Source: UBA6136 sp044237765 (GTDB lineage: Bacteria > Pseudomonadota > Gammaproteobacteria > Methylococcales > Methylococcaceae). From it: a stretch of 64,000 nucleotides of DNA. Below, piece by piece: positions 9,395 through 17,788 of the stretch. The DNA lies in assembly GCA_044237765.1 (NCBI GenBank), contig JBIIEQ010000002.1:13546-77545 (forward strand). Direction: 5' to 3'. Position 1 is the first letter of the stretch. Each line of letters starts with the position of its first letter. The translations under genes were made by a program, and so were the position numbers. The notes beneath the pieces were generated by a model. That model was not told the DNA's origin. It was given only the letters and a program-made list of their open reading frames with translations, and made no database searches.

Positions 9395-9443
9395 AAAAAG
9401 CCGGTGCTCCCAAGTCAATTGACGTGGGAGCACCGGCTTTTTT
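9395..9443. terminator. Bidirectional rho-independent terminator after hpnH
   Basis: An 18-bp perfect stem (9395-9412 with 9425-9442) is flanked by A5 on one side and T6 on the other, and the loop itself holds the palindrome GTCAATTGAC. It lies between the convergent hpnH and the membrane methyltransferase gene and can stop transcription in both directions. Confidence 0.9.
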
Positions 9444-9454
9444 GTGTCCGGGGA

Positions 9455-9901
9455 TCAGAGCCAGCGGTGAACGCTTTGCCGATAACGAATGTAATCCGTA
9501 CCAAAAAGACTTGTGAGTCTGTTCTCCTCATAGGGAATATGGAAACGGTTGATGATGAGGAAAAACGTGGGCGGTAACAGCCAGAAAGGTAGGGTTCCCA
9601 TAGAGAGGGCAAGGCCAATGAGTGCTGTCAGCAAGCCTAGATACATCGGGTTCCGCGTCCAGATGTAAGCCCCCCGTTTGACGAATTTTGTGGGTTTGCC
9701 GAAAGGCAGGACAGTGGTTTTCATCTGTTTGAAGTGCCATGCGGCGGAAGTCGCCAGAGCCAAGCCAGAGATCAGCCAGGCCAGGCCTCCTATGGTGGGC
9801 GGAATGATTTCCAGATCAGAAAAAGACTGGTTGGCGGCGTGGGCCGCTGCAATCAGCAGCAAGACGACCACGGGGGGTGGGAAAAAATATAACTTGTTCA
9901 T
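9455..9901 (-). CDS. Isoprenylcysteine/phospholipid-type membrane methyltransferase
   Basis: A 148-residue protein with about four hydrophobic helices and the signature RNPMYLG near residue 85, followed by EENRL and a C-terminal YxxYxxxVxRWL-like end. These mark the ICMT/PEMT family of integral-membrane SAM-dependent methyltransferases. The bacterial members have mostly unknown substrates. It is preceded by the MOSC gene with a 22-bp gap and faces hpnH across the terminator. A lipid or small-molecule substrate is possible; no link to hopanoid methylation is shown by sequence. Confidence 0.75.
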   Translation of the reverse strand: MNKLYFFPPPVVVLLLIAAAHAANQSFSDLEIIPPTIGGLAWLISGLALATSAAWHFKQMKTTVLPFGKPTKFVKRGAYIWTRNPMYLGLLTALIGLALSMGTLPFWLLPPTFFLIINRFHIPYEENRLTSLFGTDYIRYRQSVHRWL

Positions 9902-9923
9902 AGGGGATTCCGGTTTTTTTCTT

Positions 9924-10568
9924 CTAATATGAATTTAGGCGGCGGCTGAGGTCGTCCCGCCACGCTGACGAAAGCGCATCCACGGCCAAAACCTTTTCAA
10001 TCCAGTGTTGTTGATCAGGGGACTTTATCAGTGATCGCATGGCGTTGCTCACGGAGACGGATCGGCTATCCTGGCTCAACAGCTGGATGGTGTCCCCGCC
10101 AATGATGTGGCCTTCCTGTATAACCCGCAGATAGAACCCGGTTCGCCCCGAGGTCAGAAATGCGCCCACGAAATCCGGATCGCCGAATTTCAGTCCGAGC
10201 TTGAAGCACGGCACCCGCGGCTGGGTGATTTGCAGGATCGTCTCACCTGCCGAAAAAATATCGCCGATGTGGACCGCATCATCCTCCAGGCCGATCACGG
10301 TGAGGTTCTCGCCAAAATGGCCATGGCCATAATGGGTCTCGCCTCGGGCGGTGGCCCAATGCTGATAATTTTCCATGGTGTAGAGATAGATGGCCTTGTC
10401 GGGGCCACCATGATTTTTTCGGTCTACCTGAGTGTCACCGACCAGACCTTCCTTGGTCACATGAACCGGACCCGCGACGGGAAATTTGTAAATGCCGGTT
10501 TCGATCGCTCGATCCTGAAGCGGGATGCATTCCGGCTTGCCCAGATTAACCGAGAGGATATGCGCCAT
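9924..10568 (-). CDS. MOSC domain protein, YiiM-like
   Basis: A 214-residue MOSC-domain protein (molybdenum cofactor sulfurase C-terminal fold). It shows the family's GDxQVDRKNHGGPDKAIYLY segment near 44-63, FGENL near 85-89 and the conserved Cys 121 in RVPCFKLG. E. coli YiiM, of the same type, reduces N-hydroxylated compounds with a molybdenum cofactor. The start ATG shares one base with the rnhB stop (TGATG), so it is coupled to rnhB. The substrate is not evident. Confidence 0.8.
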   Translation of the reverse strand: MAHILSVNLGKPECIPLQDRAIETGIYKFPVAGPVHVTKEGLVGDTQVDRKNHGGPDKAIYLYTMENYQHWATARGETHYGHGHFGENLTVIGLEDDAVHIGDIFSAGETILQITQPRVPCFKLGLKFGDPDFVGAFLTSGRTGFYLRVIQEGHIIGGDTIQLLSQDSRSVSVSNAMRSLIKSPDQQHWIEKVLAVDALSSAWRDDLSRRLNSY

Positions 10569-11176
10569 CAGGCAAAACCCTCTCGCCGCTCGCTTTCATG
10601 CAAGCATTGGCGAACCGGCGCGAAAGACAATCGATGCAGCGGGCTGGGGCCCATCGCCGCCAGCGCGGAGCGATGCTGTGCCGTGGGATAGCCCTTGTGG
10701 ATCGCAAAACCGTAGCCTGGAAATAGCTCTTCAGCGATGGTCATTTCGCGGTCCCGGAAGACTTTGGCCAGGATGGACGCCGCAGAAATGGCGGGTTCTG
10801 TCAGGTCACCGCCAATGATGGCGCGGCTGGGGCAGGGGAGATCTGGGCAACGATTGCCGTCGATCAGCGCAAGCTCAGGGACAATTTTTAATGAAGCATG
10901 TGCCCGTCGCATGGCCAGCATCGTGGCGTGCAGAATGTTGAGTCGGTCGATCTCGGCAGGCTCTGCGCGCCCGATCGTCCATGCCACGGCTCGCTCCACG
11001 ATAATCCGGGCCAAGTACTGGCGTTTGTTGGGAGATAGTTTCTTGGAGTCGGTCAGGCCATCTATCGGCAGTCCGTCATGAGGCAGTATGACGGCGGCGG
11101 CAACCACCGCGCCAGCGAGACAGCCTCTGCCTGCTTCATCGAATCCGGCGATCAGCTGTTCCTGAGATACGGTCAT
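10568..11176 (-). CDS. rnhB: Ribonuclease HII
   Basis: Removes ribonucleotides from RNA-DNA hybrids and single ribonucleotides misplaced in DNA. The protein has 202 residues with the metal-binding acids D13 and E14 (GFDEAGRG), D106 (LIDGN) and D124 (IGGD), and the family segment SAASILAKVFRDREM. It follows lpxA by 27 bp. In many gammaproteobacteria lpxB sits between these two genes; it is missing here. Confidence 0.96.
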   Translation of the reverse strand: MTVSQEQLIAGFDEAGRGCLAGAVVAAAVILPHDGLPIDGLTDSKKLSPNKRQYLARIIVERAVAWTIGRAEPAEIDRLNILHATMLAMRRAHASLKIVPELALIDGNRCPDLPCPSRAIIGGDLTEPAISAASILAKVFRDREMTIAEELFPGYGFAIHKGYPTAQHRSALAAMGPSPLHRLSFAPVRQCLHESERREGFA

Positions 11177-11203
11177 CTTTTTCCTCAGGCAATCAGCAGG
11201 AAT

Positions 11204-11974
11204 TCAGCGGATAATACTGCGCCCGCTTTGCTGGAGGAATTCGAGCATGGGCAGGATTTCCGGCGATTGCTCGGCCATGGCGGCCAGATTTTCGATGGCC
11301 TCCTCGAGCTTGAGGCGTGACTTGTAAATCACCTTGAACGCCCGCTTGATCTGCAGGATGGCTTCCGCGTCATAGCCTCGACGCTCCATGCCGACATTAT
11401 TGATGCCGCGGGGTTTGGTCGGGCTGCCTCCCACCATGACATAAGGGGGGATGTCGCGACTGATCACACTGCCCATCCCTGAAAAACTGTGGCGCCCAAT
11501 CCGGCAGAATTGGTGAACCAGGGAGAATCCGCCCAGGATCGCGTGGTCGTCGACGCTGACATGTCCCGCAAGTGAAGCGCCATTGGCCATGATGACCCCA
11601 TCACCGATAACGCAATCATGCGCTACATGGGTGTAGGCCATCAGCAGGTTATCGCTCCCGATCCGGGTCAGCGATTGGTCCTGAGCCGTTCCACGATGGA
11701 TGGTGCAGTATTCACGGATGACATTCCGATCACCGATCTCCAGTCGTGTGATTTCCCCCTGATATTTCTTGTCCTGAGGGTCCTCGCCCACCGAAGCAAA
11801 CTGGAAGATACGGTTATCCCGTCCTATGCGGCTGGGCCCTTTGATAACAACATGTGGGCCAACCGTAGTCCCCGACCCAATTTCGACATCATGGCCAATG
11901 ATGGAGAAAGGGCCGACACTGACATCCTCCGCAAGGATGGCGGCCGGATCAACGATCGCGGAGGGATGGATCAA
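11204..11974 (-). CDS. lpxA: UDP-N-acetylglucosamine acyltransferase LpxA (TTG start)
   Basis: First step of lipid A synthesis: transfers a 3-hydroxyacyl chain from ACP to UDP-GlcNAc. The left-handed beta-helix hexapeptide repeats are evident and the catalytic His is H119 in THVAHD. I place the start at a TTG codon at 11974, giving the family N-terminus MIHPSAIVDP and 256 residues. This TTG overlaps the fabZ stop (TTGA) and has GGAG upstream. The open frame extends 24 codons further but that part is fabZ sequence in another frame. Confidence 0.93.
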   Translation of the reverse strand: MIHPSAIVDPAAILAEDVSVGPFSIIGHDVEIGSGTTVGPHVVIKGPSRIGRDNRIFQFASVGEDPQDKKYQGEITRLEIGDRNVIREYCTIHRGTAQDQSLTRIGSDNLLMAYTHVAHDCVIGDGVIMANGASLAGHVSVDDHAILGGFSLVHQFCRIGRHSFSGMGSVISRDIPPYVMVGGSPTKPRGINNVGMERRGYDAEAILQIKRAFKVIYKSRLKLEEAIENLAAMAEQSPEILPMLEFLQQSGRSIIR

Positions 11975-12411
11975 GCGTTCTGCTCCGCGGCCGCGCACAT
12001 AATTTCTGCGCTGGCCACAAATTCTCCGTCCACCTCGGCGCGACACGCGAAGGCCCAGATATTTCGCTTATGTCGGAGGTAACAGGCTTCCAGTTTCAGC
12101 TGGTCGCCGGGAACCACGGGGCGTTTGAAGCGCGCTTTATCTAGCCCTACCAGGTAGTAGGTCCGACCCTTCCCCATCAATCCCTCCACCGACCGGCCTG
12201 CCAGCAAGCCGGTTGCCTGTGCGAGCGCCTCGATGATGAGCACGCCCGGCATGATGGGAACGGCCGGGAAGTGGCCCGTAAAGAAGGGCTCGTTATAAGT
12301 GACGTTCTTGATGGCAAGCAGCCGTTTCCCGGGCTCGACCTCAAGTACCCTGTCGATCAGCAGAAAAGGGTAACGGTGGGGGAGATATTCCTTGATTTCT
12401 TGGATATCCAA
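11971..12411 (-). CDS. fabZ: 3-hydroxyacyl-ACP dehydratase FabZ
   Basis: Dehydrates 3-hydroxyacyl-ACP in fatty acid elongation and competes with LpxA for 3-hydroxyacyl chains, hence the conserved pairing. The protein has 146 residues with catalytic H47 (FFTGHFP) and E61 (MPGVLIIEALAQ). Its stop overlaps the lpxA TTG start. The upstream neighbour is the Skp-type gene 57 bp away, with no lpxD in between. Confidence 0.96.
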   Translation of the reverse strand: MDIQEIKEYLPHRYPFLLIDRVLEVEPGKRLLAIKNVTYNEPFFTGHFPAVPIMPGVLIIEALAQATGLLAGRSVEGLMGKGRTYYLVGLDKARFKRPVVPGDQLKLEACYLRHKRNIWAFACRAEVDGEFVASAEIMCAAAEQNA

Positions 12412-12468
12412 AAAAGTGGCCTATGAGTGGTGGTTTTTCGAAAATTGGAGGGCGATTCCCTTTGGGGC

Positions 12469-12975
12469 TTACTTCTTGCTGCTTCCGCCCAGCTTTTTCT
12501 CGACTTGGTCGGTGATGTTGAGACCATCCTTGGCGAAGGCAACGCCATCCACCAGAATCAGGTCGAAATTCTGTTCCTTGGCCACGCTTTGGATGGCCTC
12601 CTGCACCACTTTCTGAATCTTCGCCATTTCCTGGTTGGCGCGCAGGCCATAATCCTGACGCATTTCGTCCATTGCGCGCTTGAATTCGCGACCCCGGTCG
12701 ATCAGGTCCTTTTCCGTCTTCCGCTTGTCAGCTTCGCTCATCGTCGCGATATCTTTTTCGAGTTTTTCCTCAAGCTTTTTCAGCTCCTTCTGTTCGTTGA
12801 CCAGTTTGGTTTCACGTGGCTGAAATTCCTTTTTCAGTTCAGCTTGTGACTTTTGGCTTTGAGAAGACTGATCAACCAGCTTGCGCAGGTCTACGACGCC
12901 TACCTTCAGTTCGGCCGCGGTCAGACCGCTGCTCAGCAAGAGACCGCAGAATGCAACAAGAAATTTTTTTGACAT
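12469..12975 (-). CDS. skp: Periplasmic chaperone, Skp/OmpH family
   Basis: A 168-residue OmpH/Skp-type protein. It has a signal peptide (first ~20 residues, ending near TAAE), a short beta start (LKVGVVDLRKLV), then a long Lys/Glu-rich helical region near 40-120 that would form the coiled-coil arms, then the closing VAKEQNFDLILVDGVAF. Skp binds unfolded outer-membrane proteins before BamA insertion. bamA, the usual upstream neighbour, is absent; upstream is a divergent ABC transporter operon. Confidence 0.88.
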   Translation of the reverse strand: MSKKFLVAFCGLLLSSGLTAAELKVGVVDLRKLVDQSSQSQKSQAELKKEFQPRETKLVNEQKELKKLEEKLEKDIATMSEADKRKTEKDLIDRGREFKRAMDEMRQDYGLRANQEMAKIQKVVQEAIQSVAKEQNFDLILVDGVAFAKDGLNITDQVEKKLGGSSKK

Positions 12976-13180
12976 GTGTAAGTACCCGGAAAGATTGTTC
13001 GAGTTAGGCCTGGCGCTCTGTCATCCGCCCGTATTCATGAGCGGGTTTCAACAAAGCCTCTGCGGATTATACAAGAAGCGCGAGTCACCGGAGGGAGTGT
13101 CATGCGTGATGCAGGGCTGTCATGCTCCATGGTGAAGTGGGATTTGCGACTGGCTTCATCGAGGCCGGGACCAGTCCGGA

Positions 13181-13186
13181 TATAAT
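13181..13186 (+). promoter_or_regulatory. Possible -10 box before the peptide ABC operon
   Basis: A perfect TATAAT lies 77 bp before the chosen start of the binding-protein gene, within the 287-bp divergent gap to skp. No convincing -35 is present at 16-18 bp, so this is weak. The rest of the gap shows no other clear signal. Confidence 0.25.
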
Positions 13187-13262
13187 GGAGGCTTGATTCA
13201 TGGGCTGGGCGGTTTCTTCTGATAGGGGTGCCAGGGTGGCGTTATTACTCTCCAAGGCGAGC

Positions 13263-15416
13263 ATGCCCCATAGGAAAGCGGTTTTTTTTGCCGTATTGCT
13301 GAGCATGACAGGATGCGGAAGCCCGCCCAATAATCCCTATCCGGCCTCTGAAGCCCGGGACAATACCCTCTATACCTCGTTTGAGGAGCGACCCAAGCAC
13401 CTTGACCCGGCACGGGCCTACAGTGCCAATGAGTACGAGTTTATTGCCCAGATCTACGAACCGCCTCTGCAGTACGCCTATCTGAAACGGCCCTATCAAC
13501 TGGAACCGCTCGCAGCCCAGGAGCTACCCGAAGCAAGTTACCTGGATGCGAAAGGCCAGCCCCTGCCGGAGAATGCTCCGGCCGAGAAGATAGCTTTCAG
13601 TGTCTATGAAATCCGGCTTCGACACGACCTGCGTTATCAACCCCACCCTGCCTTTGCCCAAGATTCCGCAGGGCATTACCGTTATCATGCGCTCTCACTC
13701 GGAGAGCTCGAATCTATCCGGACGTTGGCCGATTTCAAGGAAACTGATGATCGACCCGTGACCGCCGCCGACTATCTCTATCAGATCAAGCGCCTGGTCC
13801 ATCCGCAAACCCATTCACCGATAGCCGAGTTGATGGGTGACTACATCGTTGGCCTGCGTGAACTGGGCGAACGTTTTACCAAGGAGTTTGATCGGCGCGC
13901 GGTCAATGCCGGCTGGTTTGATCTTCGCGATTTTCCGCTGGAGGGGGTCGAGGTGGTGGATGAGCATCGCTTACGTATCCGGCTCCATGGCAAATATCCG
14001 CAGTTTCGCTTCTGGTTGGCGATGCCTTTTTTTGCGCCGATGCCTTGGGAGGCCGATGCCTTTTACTCCCAGCCGGGACTGGTTGAGCGAAATATCAGCC
14101 TTGACTGGTATCCGGTGGGCTCGGGTCCCTATCAGTTGGTCGAAAACAACCCAAACCGGCGCATGGTTCTGGAGCGCAATCCGAACTTCCACGAAGAGCG
14201 TTATCCGCTGGCGGGCGAGCCCGATGATGCGTCTAGCGGTCTGCTGGCCGATGCCGGTCAGCGTTTGCCGCTGATCGACCGAGTCATCTTCTTACTGGAA
14301 AAGGAGACCATTCCCTACTGGAGCAAATTCCTGCAGGGTTATTATGATGCCTCCGGACTCGCCTCCGACAATTTCGATCAGGCCATCCAGTTCAGCGGGG
14401 TAGGCAATGCCGAGCTGACACCCGAGATGAAAGCGCGAGGTATCGAGCTGAAAACTGCGGTCAGCGCCTCGATTCACTACCTGGGGTTCAATATGCTGGA
14501 TCCGGTGGTGGGGGGTCTTGGCGAAGCCAAATCGAAATTGCGTCAGGCCATCAGCATTGCCATTGATGAGGAGGAATTCATTGCCATCTTCATGAATGGG
14601 CGAGGCATCGCGGCGCAAGGACTGTTGCCGCCCGGACTGTTCGGGTTTCAGCCCGGGGCAGAGGGCATCAACCCTTATGTCTATGACTGGGTGGATAGTG
14701 AGCCGCGCAGAAAGCCGATAGAAGAAGCCAAAAAATTGATGGCCGACGCGGGTTATTCGGACGGAATCGATCATGCGACTGGTAAGCCGTTGGTGCTGTT
14801 TCTCGACACCACTTCTTCCGGCGTCGACGATAAACCGACGCTCAACTGGTACCGCAAGCAACTGGCCAAGCTGGGTATTCAGCTTGTCTTGCGGACCACG
14901 GATTACAATCAGTTCCAGCAGAAGATGGCCAACGGCAATGCCCAGCTGTTTCGTTGGGGCTGGAACGCCGATTATCCCGATCCCGAGAATTTCTTCTTCC
15001 TGTTGTTCGGCGACAATGCCAAGGTTGGTTCGGGGGGAGAGAATGCCGCTAATTACCGTAATCCGGAGTTTGACCGGCTGTTCAGAATCATGAGAAATCA
15101 GGCGGATGGACCTGAGCGAATGGCGCTGATTAGGCAGATGCAGGACATCCTGCGACATGATGCACCCTGGGTTTTCGGGGTTCACCCGAAGAGCTTCAGT
15201 CTGCGGCATGAGTGGTACAGGAATTTCAAGCCCAACTTGATGGCCAACAACGGCCTCAAATATCTTCGAATCGACGGTATGTTGCGGGCAGCCCGAAGAC
15301 TGCGATGGAATCAGCCTGTTTACTGGCCTCTGGGATTGGCGTTCGCCGGGCTGGTCGCGCTCGTCACTCCCGCCTGGCTGCTCTATCGCCGTCGTCAGAG
15401 GTCTTCCGCCCTATGA
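13263..15416 (+). CDS. Extracellular solute-binding protein, peptide family 5, membrane anchored
   Basis: Binding protein of an oligopeptide-type ABC importer (SBP family 5). I choose the ATG at 13263, which gives a lipoprotein-like signal ending MTGC at residues 15-18; an in-frame start at 13200 would put 21 uncharged, unusual residues before it. The mature part carries the family pattern (DNTLYTSFEERPKHLDPARA near 35, a YPVGSGPY segment). At 717 residues it is longer than YejA or OppA, and it ends in a hydrophobic helix followed by RRRQR near 692-715, so it is probably anchored at both ends. Its stop overlaps the first permease by 4 bp. Confidence 0.85.
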   Translation: MPHRKAVFFAVLLSMTGCGSPPNNPYPASEARDNTLYTSFEERPKHLDPARAYSANEYEFIAQIYEPPLQYAYLKRPYQLEPLAAQELPEASYLDAKGQPLPENAPAEKIAFSVYEIRLRHDLRYQPHPAFAQDSAGHYRYHALSLGELESIRTLADFKETDDRPVTAADYLYQIKRLVHPQTHSPIAELMGDYIVGLRELGERFTKEFDRRAVNAGWFDLRDFPLEGVEVVDEHRLRIRLHGKYPQFRFWLAMPFFAPMPWEADAFYSQPGLVERNISLDWYPVGSGPYQLVENNPNRRMVLERNPNFHEERYPLAGEPDDASSGLLADAGQRLPLIDRVIFLLEKETIPYWSKFLQGYYDASGLASDNFDQAIQFSGVGNAELTPEMKARGIELKTAVSASIHYLGFNMLDPVVGGLGEAKSKLRQAISIAIDEEEFIAIFMNGRGIAAQGLLPPGLFGFQPGAEGINPYVYDWVDSEPRRKPIEEAKKLMADAGYSDGIDHATGKPLVLFLDTTSSGVDDKPTLNWYRKQLAKLGIQLVLRTTDYNQFQQKMANGNAQLFRWGWNADYPDPENFFFLLFGDNAKVGSGGENAANYRNPEFDRLFRIMRNQADGPERMALIRQMQDILRHDAPWVFGVHPKSFSLRHEWYRNFKPNLMANNGLKYLRIDGMLRAARRLRWNQPVYWPLGLAFAGLVALVTPAWLLYRRRQRSSAL

Positions 15417-16390
15417 TCGATTACATCATTCGCCGGCTGCTCTATGCCCTGCCTTTGCTGCTCGGCATCAATGTGCTCACCTTCGTGTTGTTTTTCGTTG
15501 TCAACACGCCCGAGGACATGGCGCGTATGCATCTGGGGCAAAAGCATGTCACGTCAGAGGCCATCGAAAAATGGAAGCATGAGCGCGGTTACGATCAGTC
15601 GCTTTTCTGGAATGGTCAGGCCGAAGGTGTCCGGCGGGTGACGCAGACCATCTTTTATCAGAAGTCGCTGGGTCTCTTCCTCTTTCGCTTTGGCCGCTCC
15701 GATGGGGGGCGTGATATTGGCGCCGATATTGGCCAACGCATGTGGCCCTCACTCGCCATTGCGATCCCGTCTCTGATCGTGGGTCTGGCCGTGCATATCG
15801 GGTTTGCCCTGCTGCTGGTTTTTTTTCGTCTGACTTATCTGGAATTCTGGGGCGTCGCCCTTTGTGTGGCCTTGATGTCGATCTCCACGTTGTTCTACAT
15901 CATCGGGGGGCAGTTTTTGGTCGGCAAGCTCCTGCAATTGACGCCCATATCCGGTTATGACGGAGGCTGGAATGCTGTGAGGTTCATCATTTTGCCCGTG
16001 GTGATCGGCACCATGGCGGGCTTGGGTTCTGGGGTGCGTTGGTACCGGACTCTGTTTCTGGAAGAGGTCGAAAAGGATTATGTAAGGACGGCGCGTGCCA
16101 AGGGTCTTTCCGAGGCGCGTGTCCTGTTTTCCCATGTGCTGAAAAACGCCATGATCCCGATACTCACCGGTGTCGTCGTGGTGCTGCCGTTGCTTTTCAC
16201 CGGGAGTCTGATTACCGAGTCCTTCTTTGCCATTCCGGGTTTGGGCAGTTACACCATCGACGCGATCAATCAGCAGGATTTTGCCATCGTCCGCTCCATG
16301 GTATTTCTGGGCTCGGTGCTCTACATCATTGGGCTGTTGCTGACAGATATCTCCTACACGCTGGTGGATCCTCGCGTGAAGCTGAGTTGA
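15413..16390 (+). CDS. Peptide ABC transporter permease (YejB/DppB type)
   Basis: First inner-membrane permease of the operon, 325 residues. The ATG at 15413 overlaps the preceding stop (ATGA) and gives the family N-terminus MIDYIIRRLLYALPLLLGIN. An EAA loop that contacts the ATPase is visible as RAKGLSEARVLFSHVLKNA near 230. About six transmembrane helices. The longer open frame upstream belongs to the binding-protein gene in another frame. Confidence 0.92.
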   Translation: MIDYIIRRLLYALPLLLGINVLTFVLFFVVNTPEDMARMHLGQKHVTSEAIEKWKHERGYDQSLFWNGQAEGVRRVTQTIFYQKSLGLFLFRFGRSDGGRDIGADIGQRMWPSLAIAIPSLIVGLAVHIGFALLLVFFRLTYLEFWGVALCVALMSISTLFYIIGGQFLVGKLLQLTPISGYDGGWNAVRFIILPVVIGTMAGLGSGVRWYRTLFLEEVEKDYVRTARAKGLSEARVLFSHVLKNAMIPILTGVVVVLPLLFTGSLITESFFAIPGLGSYTIDAINQQDFAIVRSMVFLGSVLYIIGLLLTDISYTLVDPRVKLS

Positions 16391-16393
16391 ATC

Positions 16394-17788
16394 ATGCCTG
16401 TACTGCTGCCAACCGATATCCTCTTTTTGCTGATGCTGCTGGGGCTTGCGGCCCTGGTGGTCTATACGCTTCGACAGGAACATTTGCGTCGGCCATGGCG
16501 CAGTGTGATACGGAGCCGCAGCGCCATGATTTCGCTGGTGATCCTGCTGGTGTACCTGCTGATTGCCCTGCTGGACTCCATTCGCATTCCAGTCAGTTCG
16601 AATGCTCACCTAAATTCCATCTCTGCCCCGATCGGCGAACCCGTCACGCTGCTGGATTTCGGACTGGGCAGGATTCGCGATGCACAGGAAAAGACCTACT
16701 CCGCCCCTCTGGCGGTGGTAGCCCATGCCCGTGAGATGATCCGGCAACCCGATGGTCGCGAAGCATGGACTTACCCCAGGCTACAGTTTGGTGGTCGTCA
16801 TCTGGCCAACCCGGAACAGCAGCATGCAAGTGACCTGATTCGGCGAACCGCGCTCGGCCTGGTGGTCGGGATTGCAGGTTGGGCCTTGCTGACAGGGTTT
16901 CTCGCGCTGGTGCTGACCCGCCGTCGCTCCGATCCGATGGATTTTTTGCGATTGGCTTGGCGTGGCGAGACCGAACTGCCCTGGCGAGCCGTTTTGCTTA
17001 CTCTGCTGGTGATCAGTCTGCTGGCCGGCGTGCTGGTGGCCCTATGCCAGGCCTATCATGTTCTCGGCACTGGCAAGGTCGGTGAAGATGTCCTTTATCA
17101 GAGCCTCAAGAGCATCCGCACCGGGGTTCTGATCGGAACCTTGACCACCGTTGCCACCCTCCCGCTGGCGTTGGTGCTCGGCATACTCGCGGGTTACTAC
17201 CGCGGGTGGGTCGATGACCTCATCCAGTATCTCTACACGACGCTCAATTCCGTTCCTGGGGTGTTGTTGATCGCGGCGGCCATGCTGGTGATGCAGTCCT
17301 ACATGGCAAGACATGAGGCGGAATTCGCCAGTCTGGCGACCCGGGCCGATTTTCGTCTCCTGGCGCTGTGTCTCATTCTGGGCATGACCTCCTGGACCGG
17401 GCTGTGCCGGTTGCTGCGCGCCGAGACGCTGAAGCTGCGTGAACTGGAATATGTTCAGGCGGCAAGGGTGCTGGGCGTCAGTCAGGGCATGATTCTGTTC
17501 CGGCACATTCTGCCCAATCTGTTTCATCTTGTACTGATTTCCGTTGCGCTGGATTTCAGCTCGCTGGTACTGGCCGAGGCGGTGCTGTCCTATGTCAATA
17601 TTGGGGTCGATCCCACTACGGAGTCCTGGGGCAACATGATCAATGGCGCACGCCTGGAAATGGCCCGCGAACCGGTCGTCTGGTGGTCGCTGGCCTCGGC
17701 ATTCATCTTCATGTTCGCCCTGGTGCTGCCAGCCAATCTTTTTGCCGATGCCGTGCGGGACGCTTTCGATCCCCGGCGGGCCGAATGA
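16394..17788 (+). CDS. Peptide ABC transporter permease (YejE/DppC type)
   Basis: Second permease, 464 residues, 3 bp after the first. It has an N-terminal helix pair, then a long non-membrane segment of roughly 90 residues (about 65-155) before the main helical core, as YejE proteins also have in shorter form. The EAA loop reads AARVLGVSQGMILFRHILP near 360. The size is clearly above the roughly 340 residues of E. coli YejE. Its stop overlaps the ATPase start. Confidence 0.9.
   Translation: MPVLLPTDILFLLMLLGLAALVVYTLRQEHLRRPWRSVIRSRSAMISLVILLVYLLIALLDSIRIPVSSNAHLNSISAPIGEPVTLLDFGLGRIRDAQEKTYSAPLAVVAHAREMIRQPDGREAWTYPRLQFGGRHLANPEQQHASDLIRRTALGLVVGIAGWALLTGFLALVLTRRRSDPMDFLRLAWRGETELPWRAVLLTLLVISLLAGVLVALCQAYHVLGTGKVGEDVLYQSLKSIRTGVLIGTLTTVATLPLALVLGILAGYYRGWVDDLIQYLYTTLNSVPGVLLIAAAMLVMQSYMARHEAEFASLATRADFRLLALCLILGMTSWTGLCRLLRAETLKLRELEYVQAARVLGVSQGMILFRHILPNLFHLVLISVALDFSSLVLAEAVLSYVNIGVDPTTESWGNMINGARLEMAREPVVWWSLASAFIFMFALVLPANLFADAVRDAFDPRRAE

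Noticed and set aside
11975..12046. A 24-residue N-terminal extension of LpxA
   Set aside because: The extension is fabZ sequence in another frame; the TTG at 11974 gives the conserved LpxA start.
13200..13262. A longer binding-protein start at 13200
   Set aside because: It would bury the hydrophobic signal with its Cys behind 21 residues without signal character; the ATG at 13263 gives a sound lipoprotein signal.
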